Virus record (IMG/VR): IMGVR_UViG_3300027771_001300
Location: 1 to 46,732 of that record
Strand: one strand, 5' to 3'
Length of the DNA stretch: 46,732 bases
Source: a virus
Below the pieces are notes generated by a model, which searched no databases, was not told the DNA's origin, and was given only the letters and a program-made list of their open reading frames with translations. Position numbers and translations under genes: made by a program. Positions 27,926 through 36,138 of this stretch are shown here, one piece after another (the stretch's first letter is position 1; every line of letters starts with the position of its first letter).

Positions 27926-28803
27926 TGACAGAAGGAATTTGTTTCTTTGCTTACAATAATGAGCAAATAGATTACGTTAAGTTAGCAACCATTGCTGCAT
28001 CATACGCAAAACTAAAATTAAACAAACCAGTATGCTTAATAACTGACGCTGGATCATATTCATGGTTACAACAATCGCAACCTAAAAGTCTAATAGATTC
28101 ATGCTTTGATCATATCGTATTGACCGATGATGAAATGAAGAAGAATATTCGTACTCACAATGATAGTCCTTGGACGAACTTTCATGCACAATTTAATAAC
28201 AGTAACAAGCATAAAGTATTTGAGTACACACCATTTGACAAAACTATTCTACTTGATATTGATTACATTCTAAAGACTGATTTTCTAAATATGGCATTCA
28301 ATTATGAAGGTGTTGCAATGTATAGCAATGCAATCAATATACGCAATGATGTACCTAATTTGTTTGAACGACAATTGTATGATGTGGGTATTCCTATGTG
28401 GTGGTCTACTGTAGTATATTTTGACAAGTCAGAAGAAAGCAAAATCTTTTTTGATACTTGGGCACATGTTGCAGACAATTATGACTTCTATCAATATCTT
28501 TATAACTTCCCAGGCAAACTATTCAGAACTGATTACTGTACTAGTATAGCAATACACATTATGAATGGTATGATGTCTGGTGATGTAGTACACGACTTTG
28601 GTGGATTACCTATGCAGAACATGTCACAGAATGATGATATTACACAAGTAATAAACTTGAATGAATGGGTGTGCTTGGCGACTGATACGATAGAAGATTG
28701 GAAGCAAATCGTAGTACGACATAGCAATCAAGATGTACATGTCATGAACAAACGAGCATTAGATAGAGTAGGTGATAGATTATTGGAGTTGTTATATGAG
28801 TAA
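27925..28803 (+). CDS. GT-A-type glycosyltransferase-like protein
   Basis: A 292-residue protein. KTILLDIDYILKTDF (106-120) contains a D-x-D (Asp111, Asp113), the metal and sugar-nucleotide site of GT-A enzymes of the GT8 type. It is preceded by an N-terminal Rossmann-like strand (ICFFAYNN) and KLNKPVCLITDA. A central GIPMWWSTVVYFDKS and a C-terminal H-rich region follow. It would transfer a sugar from a nucleotide donor. It is followed by a paralogue. The target is unknown. Confidence 0.6.
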   Translation: MTEGICFFAYNNEQIDYVKLATIAASYAKLKLNKPVCLITDAGSYSWLQQSQPKSLIDSCFDHIVLTDDEMKKNIRTHNDSPWTNFHAQFNNSNKHKVFEYTPFDKTILLDIDYILKTDFLNMAFNYEGVAMYSNAINIRNDVPNLFERQLYDVGIPMWWSTVVYFDKSEESKIFFDTWAHVADNYDFYQYLYNFPGKLFRTDYCTSIAIHIMNGMMSGDVVHDFGGLPMQNMSQNDDITQVINLNEWVCLATDTIEDWKQIVVRHSNQDVHVMNKRALDRVGDRLLELLYE

Positions 28804-29647
28804 CGGATATGTAATATTAGCATTCACTGCACAAGAACAAAAGGCTGCATCTGCATGTGCGTACAGTATAAAGATTCAGAATCCCAGTGCACATGTGAGT
28901 ATGATAATTGATTCACTTGATAATTCAAATGATGCATATGAAGAACCATTTGATAACATTATTGAATTGCCGTTTGATGTCGTAAGTGACATTCGTGCAA
29001 ATGATTGGCAATTAAAATACGTAACACCTTATGATAATACCATTGCTATTGATTGTTACTCCCTCGTAAAAGAAACGCACGATAATCTTTGGGAATATCT
29101 TTATAATTATGAAATGTGTTTTAGTATTAAGACAATGGATTTCAAGACTAATATTTCCGATGATGTACCAGAATGGTATGAATCACATGGCATACAGAAA
29201 GTATCATCTGACTTGTTTTATTGGAAAAAAGATACACATAAGTCGGATCAATTCTTTTCATTATCTAAGATGTATATGACAGAATGGAAAGATGTATTGA
29301 GAGAATTTATACAGTTTCAATATATACCAACTGACTATGATTCACATTTAATGCACTCATTTATTATTTCACATCTTGGGTTGTATAATGATGTGACACC
29401 ACACCATGCAAATATCCTTGAGATTATTGACATGAAATTAATGACTAAATATTTAAAAGAGAGTGATAGAATAGAAAACAATTGGTCGGACTATATCAAT
29501 GTATGGATTAGTGCAGACGCGAAGTTGAAGATACAGAACTACGCAATCAATAATACTATTTTTTATAAAGACACAACATTCATAACAGACGAGATATATG
29601 ACGAACACCGAAAGCATTACAATACCCAAAACACCTTGGTGGATTAA
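28796..29647 (+). CDS. GT-A-like paralogue, DxD lost
   Basis: A 283-residue protein from ATG 28796, which overlaps the previous stop and has a TTGGAG ribosome-binding site upstream (the frame is open 24 nt further). Its fold pattern parallels the preceding protein: YVILAFTAQEQKAASACAYS at the N-terminus and DNTIAIDCYSLVKE (80-93), which aligns with the D-x-D of its neighbour. The second Asp is replaced by Tyr (Asp86-Cys87-Tyr88). This suggests an inactive or altered partner of the preceding glycosyltransferase. It overlaps the next gene by 50 nt. Confidence 0.55.
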   Translation: MSNGYVILAFTAQEQKAASACAYSIKIQNPSAHVSMIIDSLDNSNDAYEEPFDNIIELPFDVVSDIRANDWQLKYVTPYDNTIAIDCYSLVKETHDNLWEYLYNYEMCFSIKTMDFKTNISDDVPEWYESHGIQKVSSDLFYWKKDTHKSDQFFSLSKMYMTEWKDVLREFIQFQYIPTDYDSHLMHSFIISHLGLYNDVTPHHANILEIIDMKLMTKYLKESDRIENNWSDYINVWISADAKLKIQNYAINNTIFYKDTTFITDEIYDEHRKHYNTQNTLVD

Positions 29648-30572
29648 ATACCAAACCGATACTGGTAAGGTAATTGGATTGTCGTCTAATGAATTAAAAT
29701 CTACCAGCAAGAAGCATGGTGTCACCACTACGTATAATGAATTATGTCGCAAATTGATAAGGGGAACTGTACCTTTCAAAGCGTGTAGTGTTGTCTGGGA
29801 TGTAGAAAGCGAAGCATGGGATATTGATCTAAAGCAAGATGTACTATCTATAAATCAATCAAATACAAATTTTCTATATCAAATTCAAGAAAAACCAGCA
29901 ACTAAATCTGATGTATTGATTCGTGTATACAAGAAAGAACATATCGTGGAAGTGTCAGTTAATATTGAAAACATAAAGAAGTCAATGAACTTAACTGCTA
30001 TTAATGATATTGCTAATAAAGAAAACGCATTGCTCAATTTATATTTCACAAAGAAGAATGATCCCGATTATCTGATTCAATCAGTTGAAGTTGACCCGTT
30101 ATTGTTATTCAAACGAAAGTCAGCACAGTTTAAATTACCAACAGATTGGGATGATGTATCATTGTTCACACGACCTATATTTAAAAATTACAGTCTTGAA
30201 ATATTTGAAAGATACATTCCAACAAGATTGACTGAGAATAAGAGTACATTGTTACAGCATTCAGTTACAAGCGACAAAGATGCACACTTATTAATTACAG
30301 CAGCAGATAATACAATTCATATACATAGTAACCTAGATGCAAAGCAAAGTTACTTATTGGATACACATAAATTTACAGATTCAATGTTACAATTTTTAGT
30401 GTGTGATGAATCAATAGATAACTTTGTAGGTGCGTTTGAAGTACCAGCAAAGCATATAATAAACGAAGATGATATAAGCATTGATGTAGATTTTGACATT
30501 CCGTTGAAACCATTATTCATTTTCAAGAACAAACATATAGCAGTTAATTTTACAGGAGATAGTAATGACTAA
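29598..30572 (+). CDS. Unknown protein, possible structural partner
   Basis: A 324-residue protein that I do not recognise. The N-terminus begins with a T-P-W-W-I-K-Y segment and continues as mixed alpha/beta sequence. The C-terminal third is rich in alternating hydrophobic strands (LLITAADNTIHIHSN and FIFKNKHIAVNF). There is no catalytic motif. It lies between glycosyltransferase-like genes and overlaps them by 50 nt and 8 nt, so it is probably co-expressed. The start ATG 29598 lies well inside the previous gene; a later start is possible. Confidence 0.5.
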   Translation: MTNTESITIPKTPWWIKYQTDTGKVIGLSSNELKSTSKKHGVTTTYNELCRKLIRGTVPFKACSVVWDVESEAWDIDLKQDVLSINQSNTNFLYQIQEKPATKSDVLIRVYKKEHIVEVSVNIENIKKSMNLTAINDIANKENALLNLYFTKKNDPDYLIQSVEVDPLLLFKRKSAQFKLPTDWDDVSLFTRPIFKNYSLEIFERYIPTRLTENKSTLLQHSVTSDKDAHLLITAADNTIHIHSNLDAKQSYLLDTHKFTDSMLQFLVCDESIDNFVGAFEVPAKHIINEDDISIDVDFDIPLKPLFIFKNKHIAVNFTGDSND

Positions 30573-31548
30573 TATGGTAAGCGTGAATGATTTTGATATC
30601 ATTTACATAAGTTATGATGAACCAAACGCAGATGAAAACTTTGCAGACTTGTTAGACAAGTGTCCATGGGCACTACGTAGTCATGGTGTATGGGGAAGTG
30701 ATGCAGCACATAAAGCAGCAGCCGCATTATCTGACACAGATCGTTTCATCACAATAGATGCTGACAATATCGTAGACCCAAACTTCTTTAATGTTGAATT
30801 GGATATGGATAAGATAGGTAACACTGATGTTGTTAGTTGGGCTGGTAAGAATGAAATCAATGGTTTGATTTATGGCAATGGTGGAATTAAGTGTTGGCCC
30901 AAACCAGTTGTAGAACAGATGCGTACACATGAAGCAGCACCCGAAGGTGATAAGCGTGCACAGGTAGACTTCTGTTGGAACATCAATTATGTGCAAATGA
31001 ACAATGTATATTGTAATGTAATGAACAATGCAAGTCCTCTACAAGCATGGCGTGCAGGATTCCGTGAAGGTGTTAAGATGGGACTAGTTGATGGTGACAT
31101 AGTAGACCCATCAAAGTTGAAAGAATCAGTACATAAGAAAAACTATCAACGATTACTTACATGGATGTCTGTAGGTGAAGACTCACTGAATGGATTGTGG
31201 GCAGTCTATGGTGCACGATTAGGTTGTCATATGACCAATGTACTCAGAAAAGATTGGGATTGGAAAAATGTACGAGACTTTGATTGGTTGACTAATTATT
31301 TCAATGATGAGATTTTCCCACAGTTCGAAGGTGGTGATCAGTTGTGTTCGCGTACTGGTGGTAAGTGGGATCTAGATAAATTGAAAACCGAAACAATTAG
31401 ATTAGGTATTGAGTTACAGCGTGAATTGCAATTAGAAATAGCAGACTTAGACGTGAATGGTTCTAAGTTTTTCAAGACTGTTCAGATCAATCCTAGTCGG
31501 TTGGGTGCACAGATCAGAGAGGATCAAGTGACTGACACAATTGAATAA
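30565..31548 (+). CDS. GT2-like glycosyltransferase domain protein
   Basis: A 327-residue protein. SDTDRFITIDADNIVDPNFF (56-75) contains D-A-D (Asp65, Asp67), the metal site of GT-A enzymes. The first strand is FDIIYISYDEPNADENF, as in family-2-like phage glycosyltransferases, and GNGGIKCWPKPVV follows. The C-terminal half (about 155-327) has LQAWRAGFREGVKMGL and a GGDQLCSRTGGKW segment and does not look like a second glycosyltransferase domain. An ACAGGAG ribosome-binding site precedes ATG 30565. Its substrate is unknown. Confidence 0.6.
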   Translation: MTNMVSVNDFDIIYISYDEPNADENFADLLDKCPWALRSHGVWGSDAAHKAAAALSDTDRFITIDADNIVDPNFFNVELDMDKIGNTDVVSWAGKNEINGLIYGNGGIKCWPKPVVEQMRTHEAAPEGDKRAQVDFCWNINYVQMNNVYCNVMNNASPLQAWRAGFREGVKMGLVDGDIVDPSKLKESVHKKNYQRLLTWMSVGEDSLNGLWAVYGARLGCHMTNVLRKDWDWKNVRDFDWLTNYFNDEIFPQFEGGDQLCSRTGGKWDLDKLKTETIRLGIELQRELQLEIADLDVNGSKFFKTVQINPSRLGAQIREDQVTDTIE

Positions 31549-32224
31549 TCAATTCAATGATGATATAGTGCAGATGTGGTCCTCGCCTCATCAAGTTAAT
31601 GTAATATACTCGCCTGGTATGGGAGGGTATTTCTTTCACGATTTAGTTAGTGCAATTATAGGATTAATTAAATTTGAAGTAACTCCGTTGCCTAGCAACG
31701 AATATACTTATGCATTGAAAATGCATGACATTATAGAGCGTCATCATCCACATGATATATATGATATAGATACATTCAAAGGACGAGTTAATTTATTCAT
31801 AAATTCAAATGATATTAAGATGATATATTATGCTCGCGCCTTAAAAGAAATGAAAATAGCATATGAACAAGACACCCTTGATTCATTGCATGTACGATTT
31901 AATATTGACCTTGTACCTAATAAAATACGAACAGATGGAGATTATTATGAAGGCACCCTTTGTAATTCATATTACGAAACACTGTTATCTGATACGTCTA
32001 ATATTATAATGATGAATTATGAAAGTCTATTTTTAAAACAAGATGTTGATGTTATTAATCAATTATTAATTACGATTCGTGAATTTATAAAACAAGATAC
32101 ATTATCGGTAGTAGAAATTCAACAAATCATAAGACGGTATTCAGCGAGAAACTTTGAATTGCTTGCAAAGACTGATTTTGATTTTGACGAAATGGGATAC
32201 AGTGTGGATTACTTCAAGGAATAA
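31541..32224 (+). CDS. Possible P-loop (sulfotransferase-like) protein
   Basis: A 227-residue protein. VNVIYSPGMGGYFFHDLVSA (19-38) resembles the P-loop-like phosphosulfate-binding segment of sulfotransferase-fold proteins. The rest is helical, with a C-terminal RRYSARNFELLAKTDF. The frame has no ATG near the start: TTG 31541 overlaps the previous stop, and CTG 31532 lies 9 nt after a GAGAGG site (31517-31522). The first in-frame ATG is at 31571. The family call is weak; an unrelated Gly-rich loop is possible. Confidence 0.45.
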   Translation: MNNQFNDDIVQMWSSPHQVNVIYSPGMGGYFFHDLVSAIIGLIKFEVTPLPSNEYTYALKMHDIIERHHPHDIYDIDTFKGRVNLFINSNDIKMIYYARALKEMKIAYEQDTLDSLHVRFNIDLVPNKIRTDGDYYEGTLCNSYYETLLSDTSNIIMMNYESLFLKQDVDVINQLLITIREFIKQDTLSVVEIQQIIRRYSARNFELLAKTDFDFDEMGYSVDYFKE

Positions 32225-32227
32225 TAT

Positions 32228-32722
32228 ATGATGAAAGCAATACTAGCAGCAGACAGAAATTGGGGCATTGGAAAAGATGGTACAATGCCTTGGCCCCATA
32301 ATTCAGATGATCTTGCATGGTTCAAAGAGTGTACCATAAATTCTAATGTGATCATGGGAAGAAAGACGTGGGATTCATTACCTTTCAAACCATTACCTGA
32401 TCGTCAGAATATTATCGTATCAAGAAATTTAAATGTTGACGCATACTATAACTGTGCTATAATGGGTATTGATGTATTAAAAGATATTAGTAATACATTA
32501 AAAGAACTAGGACAGCGATCATCTGATCCTTCTTGGATTATAGGTGGTGCACAACTTTTAGAAACAATGATACCTTTCATAGATGAAATATGGATTAGTA
32601 GGATAGATCATGTATATTCATGTGACACCTTTTTACCATATAAAGAAATTCAAAAATGGTATAGAAGAGTTGATATGCCACACTCAACATTAACACTGGA
32701 AAAATGGGTTAAGATAAGATAA
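32228..32722 (+). CDS. folA: Dihydrofolate reductase
   Basis: A 164-residue protein with the DHFR signature: AILAADRNWGIGKDGTMPWP (4-23), an acidic residue in NSDDLAWFKECT, VIMGRKTWDSLPFKPLPDRQ and IIVSRN, and WIIGGAQLLE near the C-terminus. It reduces dihydrofolate to tetrahydrofolate, which thymidylate synthase consumes. It pairs with thyA one gene downstream, as T4 pairs frd with td. An AAGGA site precedes two adjacent ATG codons (32228 and 32231); either could be used. The length fits single-domain bacterial or phage enzymes. Confidence 0.95.
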   Translation: MMKAILAADRNWGIGKDGTMPWPHNSDDLAWFKECTINSNVIMGRKTWDSLPFKPLPDRQNIIVSRNLNVDAYYNCAIMGIDVLKDISNTLKELGQRSSDPSWIIGGAQLLETMIPFIDEIWISRIDHVYSCDTFLPYKEIQKWYRRVDMPHSTLTLEKWVKIR

Positions 32723-32723
32723 A

Positions 32724-32975
32724 ATGAAATACAAAGTTGGTGATTGGGTTGAAGTTAACCGTCCGTCTATTCACGCACATAATCCAAATTCAATAGTAAA
32801 AGGCGTTATCACTGGTGGACATGATAGGAAAGACAGCAGTAATTTATATTTCATTGACTGTATCGCGGTTAACGGAAGATTGCATATGAAAGTGTATGAA
32901 AAATACATTACATTATTACCAGAAAAAGATGCAATGTTATGCAAACTAGGACATACATACAAACTAGGAAATTAA
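32724..32975 (+). CDS. Small SH3-like protein, unknown function
   Basis: An 83-residue protein. The start YKVGDWVEVNRPS and later KGVITGG and YFIDC strands look like a small beta-barrel (SH3 or KOW-like) fold. It sits between folA and thyA with a 1-nt gap on the left and none on the right. A regulatory or binding role for the nucleotide pathway is possible, but nothing shows it. Confidence 0.6.
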   Translation: MKYKVGDWVEVNRPSIHAHNPNSIVKGVITGGHDRKDSSNLYFIDCIAVNGRLHMKVYEKYITLLPEKDAMLCKLGHTYKLGN

Positions 32976-33824
32976 ATGAAACAATATTTACAATCGTTAC
33001 GTGACGTTGCTGAACAAGGCGAAGCACGTGATGATAGAACAGGCACAGGAACAATAAGTTTATTTGGTCATCAATCCAAATATAATCTACAAGATGGATT
33101 TCCAGCAGTGACTACAAAAAAGTTAGCATGGAAATCAGTCGTGAGCGAACTGTTATGGTTCCTTGAAGGATCAACAGATGAACGTAGACTTGCTGAGATA
33201 CTTTACGGCACATGGGATATTAACAAAAAAACAATCTGGACAGCGAATGCAGACAATCAAGGTGTAGCATTAGGTTATACTAATACAGATGATGTCAAAG
33301 AACTAGGACCTGTATATGGTAAGCAATGGGTAGATTTCGGTGGTGTAAATCAGATTGAATGGGCGATCAATGAGATCAAGACTAATCCTGACAGTAGACG
33401 TATTATAGTTTCAGCATGGAATCCACCTGAGATTGAAAAGATGGCGCTACCACCATGTCATACGTTGTTCCAATTTTATGTAATGAATGGTAAGTTGAGT
33501 TGTCAAATGTATCAGCGCAGTGCTGATATGTTTCTTGGTGTTCCATTTAATATAGCAAGTTATTCATTATTGATTCACATCATAGCAAACATTTGTGATT
33601 TAGAAGTGGGAACATTCGTACATACAATCGGTGATGCACATATATATCAAAACCATACTGAGCAAGTAGCCGAGCAATTGACACGAGCGCCGATGGAATC
33701 ACCGACACTAAATATCAGTAAGAACTTTGAATCATTGGGTGATGTATTAAAATCATCAGTAGATGATTATCAATTATTGGATTACAATCCGATGACGAGT
33801 ATAAAGGCACCAATGGCGGTATAA
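32976..33824 (+). CDS. thyA: Thymidylate synthase (ThyA)
   Basis: A 282-residue protein. The family motifs include DDRTGTGTISLFGHQ (19-33), WKSVVSELLWFLEGSTD, GPVYGKQWVDFG, DSRRIIVSAWNP, the catalytic Cys161 in LPPCHTLFQFYV, QRSADMFLGVPFNIASY and HIYQNHTEQ. It converts dUMP and methylene-tetrahydrofolate to dTMP, supplying phage DNA synthesis. All key residues are present. An AGGAA site precedes the ATG. The gene overlaps the next by 1 nt. Confidence 0.97.
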   Translation: MKQYLQSLRDVAEQGEARDDRTGTGTISLFGHQSKYNLQDGFPAVTTKKLAWKSVVSELLWFLEGSTDERRLAEILYGTWDINKKTIWTANADNQGVALGYTNTDDVKELGPVYGKQWVDFGGVNQIEWAINEIKTNPDSRRIIVSAWNPPEIEKMALPPCHTLFQFYVMNGKLSCQMYQRSADMFLGVPFNIASYSLLIHIIANICDLEVGTFVHTIGDAHIYQNHTEQVAEQLTRAPMESPTLNISKNFESLGDVLKSSVDDYQLLDYNPMTSIKAPMAV

Positions 33825-34573
33825 TGAAACAATCAAAAGTAGTAATTGTGACAGGTGGGTTTGACCCATTGCATAGCGGTCACGTTGCGTACTTCAAAGC
33901 AGCCAAGACACTTGGGAATATTCTTATCGTAGGATTAAATTCTGACGAATGGTTAGAACGTAAAAAGGGTAAAGCATTCATGGCATGGAATGAACGACTA
34001 TGTATAGTTAATAATTTATCTATGGTAGACGAAGTATTCACGTTCATGGATGATGACGATTCTGCTATAAACGTTATTAAGCAAGTCAAAGCACATTATC
34101 CGACAAGTGAAATTATTTTTGCGAACGGTGGTGACAGGACTATAACTAACATACCAGAAATGGAAATTGAAGGTATTGAGTTTGTATTCGGCGTAGGTGG
34201 TGAAGACAAAAAGAATAGTTCTAGTTGGATACTTGATGAGTGGAAAACACAGAAGACAGATCGCCAGTGGGGTTATTGGAGAGTGTTAGATGACAAGGGT
34301 ACTGTAAAGGTTAAAGAACTTGTTATCATGCCGGGAAAGAGTTTAAGTAATCAGCGTCATTTATTGCGTAACGAAACATGGCATGTTGTACAGGGTGAGT
34401 GTAAAATTCAATTTGACGATAATGGGATGACTACTCATGCAATAGTAGGTGGTATAACTGTTATACCTAAAATGGCATGGCACATGGCATATAACGATAC
34501 TGATGAACCATGTCATGTGATTGAAATACAATCTGGCGAAAAATGCATTGAAGAAGATATAGAGCGTAAATAA
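33824..34573 (+). CDS. Cytidylyltransferase-cupin fusion protein
   Basis: A 249-residue two-domain protein. The N-terminus (1-135) is an RfaE/TagD-like nucleotidyltransferase: VTGGFDPLHSGH (9-20; H17/H20), then ILIVGLNSDEWLERKKGKAF. The C-terminus (about 148-245) is a cupin like that of mannose-6-phosphate isomerase type II: WGYWRVLDDKGTVKVKELVI, PGKSLSNQRHLLRNETWHVV. One would activate a phosphorylated sugar as a CDP or ADP derivative, the other bind or isomerise a sugar phosphate. The joining of these domains is unusual to me. It lies between thyA and the radical SAM gene, with 1-nt overlaps. Confidence 0.75.
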   Translation: MKQSKVVIVTGGFDPLHSGHVAYFKAAKTLGNILIVGLNSDEWLERKKGKAFMAWNERLCIVNNLSMVDEVFTFMDDDDSAINVIKQVKAHYPTSEIIFANGGDRTITNIPEMEIEGIEFVFGVGGEDKKNSSSWILDEWKTQKTDRQWGYWRVLDDKGTVKVKELVIMPGKSLSNQRHLLRNETWHVVQGECKIQFDDNGMTTHAIVGGITVIPKMAWHMAYNDTDEPCHVIEIQSGEKCIEEDIERK

Positions 34574-36135
34574 TGAAGAAAAAAGCATCCGAGTACGAAT
34601 GGGATAGAAATTATAGTAACCATGTGATTAATTCATCTGATAATTTAAAAATTGTAGACGATATGCTTTCTGATAAAGGAAAAGGGTTTTGCTTGGCAAA
34701 ATTCAAGCAAGGTACAATACATTTAGGAACGGGTATGACGCATGCGTGTCACCACCCATCTCCACATAAAATACCATTAGTTGAAATAGAATCTAATCCC
34801 GCCTCATTATTTAACACTGAGCATCTTAAAACTGCACGAACAGAAATGCTCAATGATAAGAAACCATCAGAGTGTGACTATTGTTGGCGAGTAGAAGAAC
34901 GTGGTGGTCTTAGTGATCGCCATTCTAAAAGCATAGAACCTTGGGCATTGGAACATTTTGATGCGGTAACTGAATATAAAGGTGACGAGGATATATATCC
35001 TAGTTACCTAGAAGTTAGTTTCAGTAATGCATGTAATCTCAAATGCACATATTGCGGACCAGAATTCAGTAGTAAATGGGTCGAAGAATTAAAAACGAAC
35101 GGTCCTCTGAAAGTATTAGAAGGAGAATTAGATGAACAATGGGTACAAGGTTGGCAGGATCTAGATTCATTGCAATATAAAAATAGAGAGTTCAATCCTT
35201 ATATCGATGCCTTTTGGAAATGGTTCCCAGAGGCTTTTAAGCACTTGTCTCATTATCGCATAACGGGTGGTGAACCATTGCTTAGTAAAGAAACATTTAA
35301 AAGTATGGATTGGCTAATTGAAAATCCTAATCCTGAATTAGAATTCAGTGTTAACAGTAATTTTAGTGTACCAGAAAAAGTATGGCAACTGTTTGTAGGT
35401 AAACTAGAGAAACTAAAAACTGACAATAGAGTTAAGAAAATAACAATATACACAAGCGTAGAAGGATGGGAAGAAAGAGCAGAGTATGCACGAACTGGTT
35501 TAGATTTTAAATTATTCAAAAAGCGCACAGAGCAAATTGCTGCAATGGGTAATGTTAGATGTGTTGTCATGGCAGCATTTAATATATTCAGCGTTACCAG
35601 TTTCATGCCTCTTCTAGAATGGATACTAGAATTAAAAAAGTTACACAATCCAAGTGAGTCTATGCAAAAATTAGAAGTAACCAATTTTAAGGTACCTCCA
35701 GTTGGTGAATCAGCCGTTCATAGATCAGAAAAAAATCCTGATCAATCAATCGTTATTGGAATAGATATTCCATACTTGAGACATCCAGAATTACTAGATG
35801 TTCAATTTTGTTCACACGAATTGGTTGATGAATATTTATTGCCATTGATGAATTTTATGGCAGACAATATGACTTGTGATATATGGACAGAACACTCAGG
35901 CTTTGAAAAATACGAGATTGAAAAATTAAAAAGGATTGTAGTTAACCGATTGCACTTCAACCCTAAAAATGAAAAAGGTCCAGAACATCTAATAATACAT
36001 AGAGCAAAGTTTTATGATTATATTAAAGCGCATGATAGACGAAATGCTACATCATTTTTAAAAACATTCCCTGAGATGACAGCGCATTATAATCTATGTG
36101 AAGAAGCACATACATTATATCATAGTGATAAGTAA
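34573..36135 (+). CDS. Twitch-domain radical SAM protein
   Basis: A 520-residue protein. The core cluster motif is Cys154-x3-Cys158-x2-Cys161 in SNACNLKCTYCGPEFSSKW, followed by the SAM-binding YRITGGEPLLSKET (about 228-241). Upstream cysteines (Cys59; Cys101 and Cys104 in SECDYCWR) fit an extra metal site. This architecture, an N-terminal Cys-containing lead-in plus a radical SAM core, matches the twitch-containing radical SAM group found in many marine phages. Radical SAM enzymes start difficult reactions such as C-C bond formation or epimerisation. The substrate is unknown. The location in a sugar gene block suggests a sugar or virion substrate. Confidence 0.8.
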   Translation: MKKKASEYEWDRNYSNHVINSSDNLKIVDDMLSDKGKGFCLAKFKQGTIHLGTGMTHACHHPSPHKIPLVEIESNPASLFNTEHLKTARTEMLNDKKPSECDYCWRVEERGGLSDRHSKSIEPWALEHFDAVTEYKGDEDIYPSYLEVSFSNACNLKCTYCGPEFSSKWVEELKTNGPLKVLEGELDEQWVQGWQDLDSLQYKNREFNPYIDAFWKWFPEAFKHLSHYRITGGEPLLSKETFKSMDWLIENPNPELEFSVNSNFSVPEKVWQLFVGKLEKLKTDNRVKKITIYTSVEGWEERAEYARTGLDFKLFKKRTEQIAAMGNVRCVVMAAFNIFSVTSFMPLLEWILELKKLHNPSESMQKLEVTNFKVPPVGESAVHRSEKNPDQSIVIGIDIPYLRHPELLDVQFCSHELVDEYLLPLMNFMADNMTCDIWTEHSGFEKYEIEKLKRIVVNRLHFNPKNEKGPEHLIIHRAKFYDYIKAHDRRNATSFLKTFPEMTAHYNLCEEAHTLYHSDK

Positions 36136-36138
36136 AAA

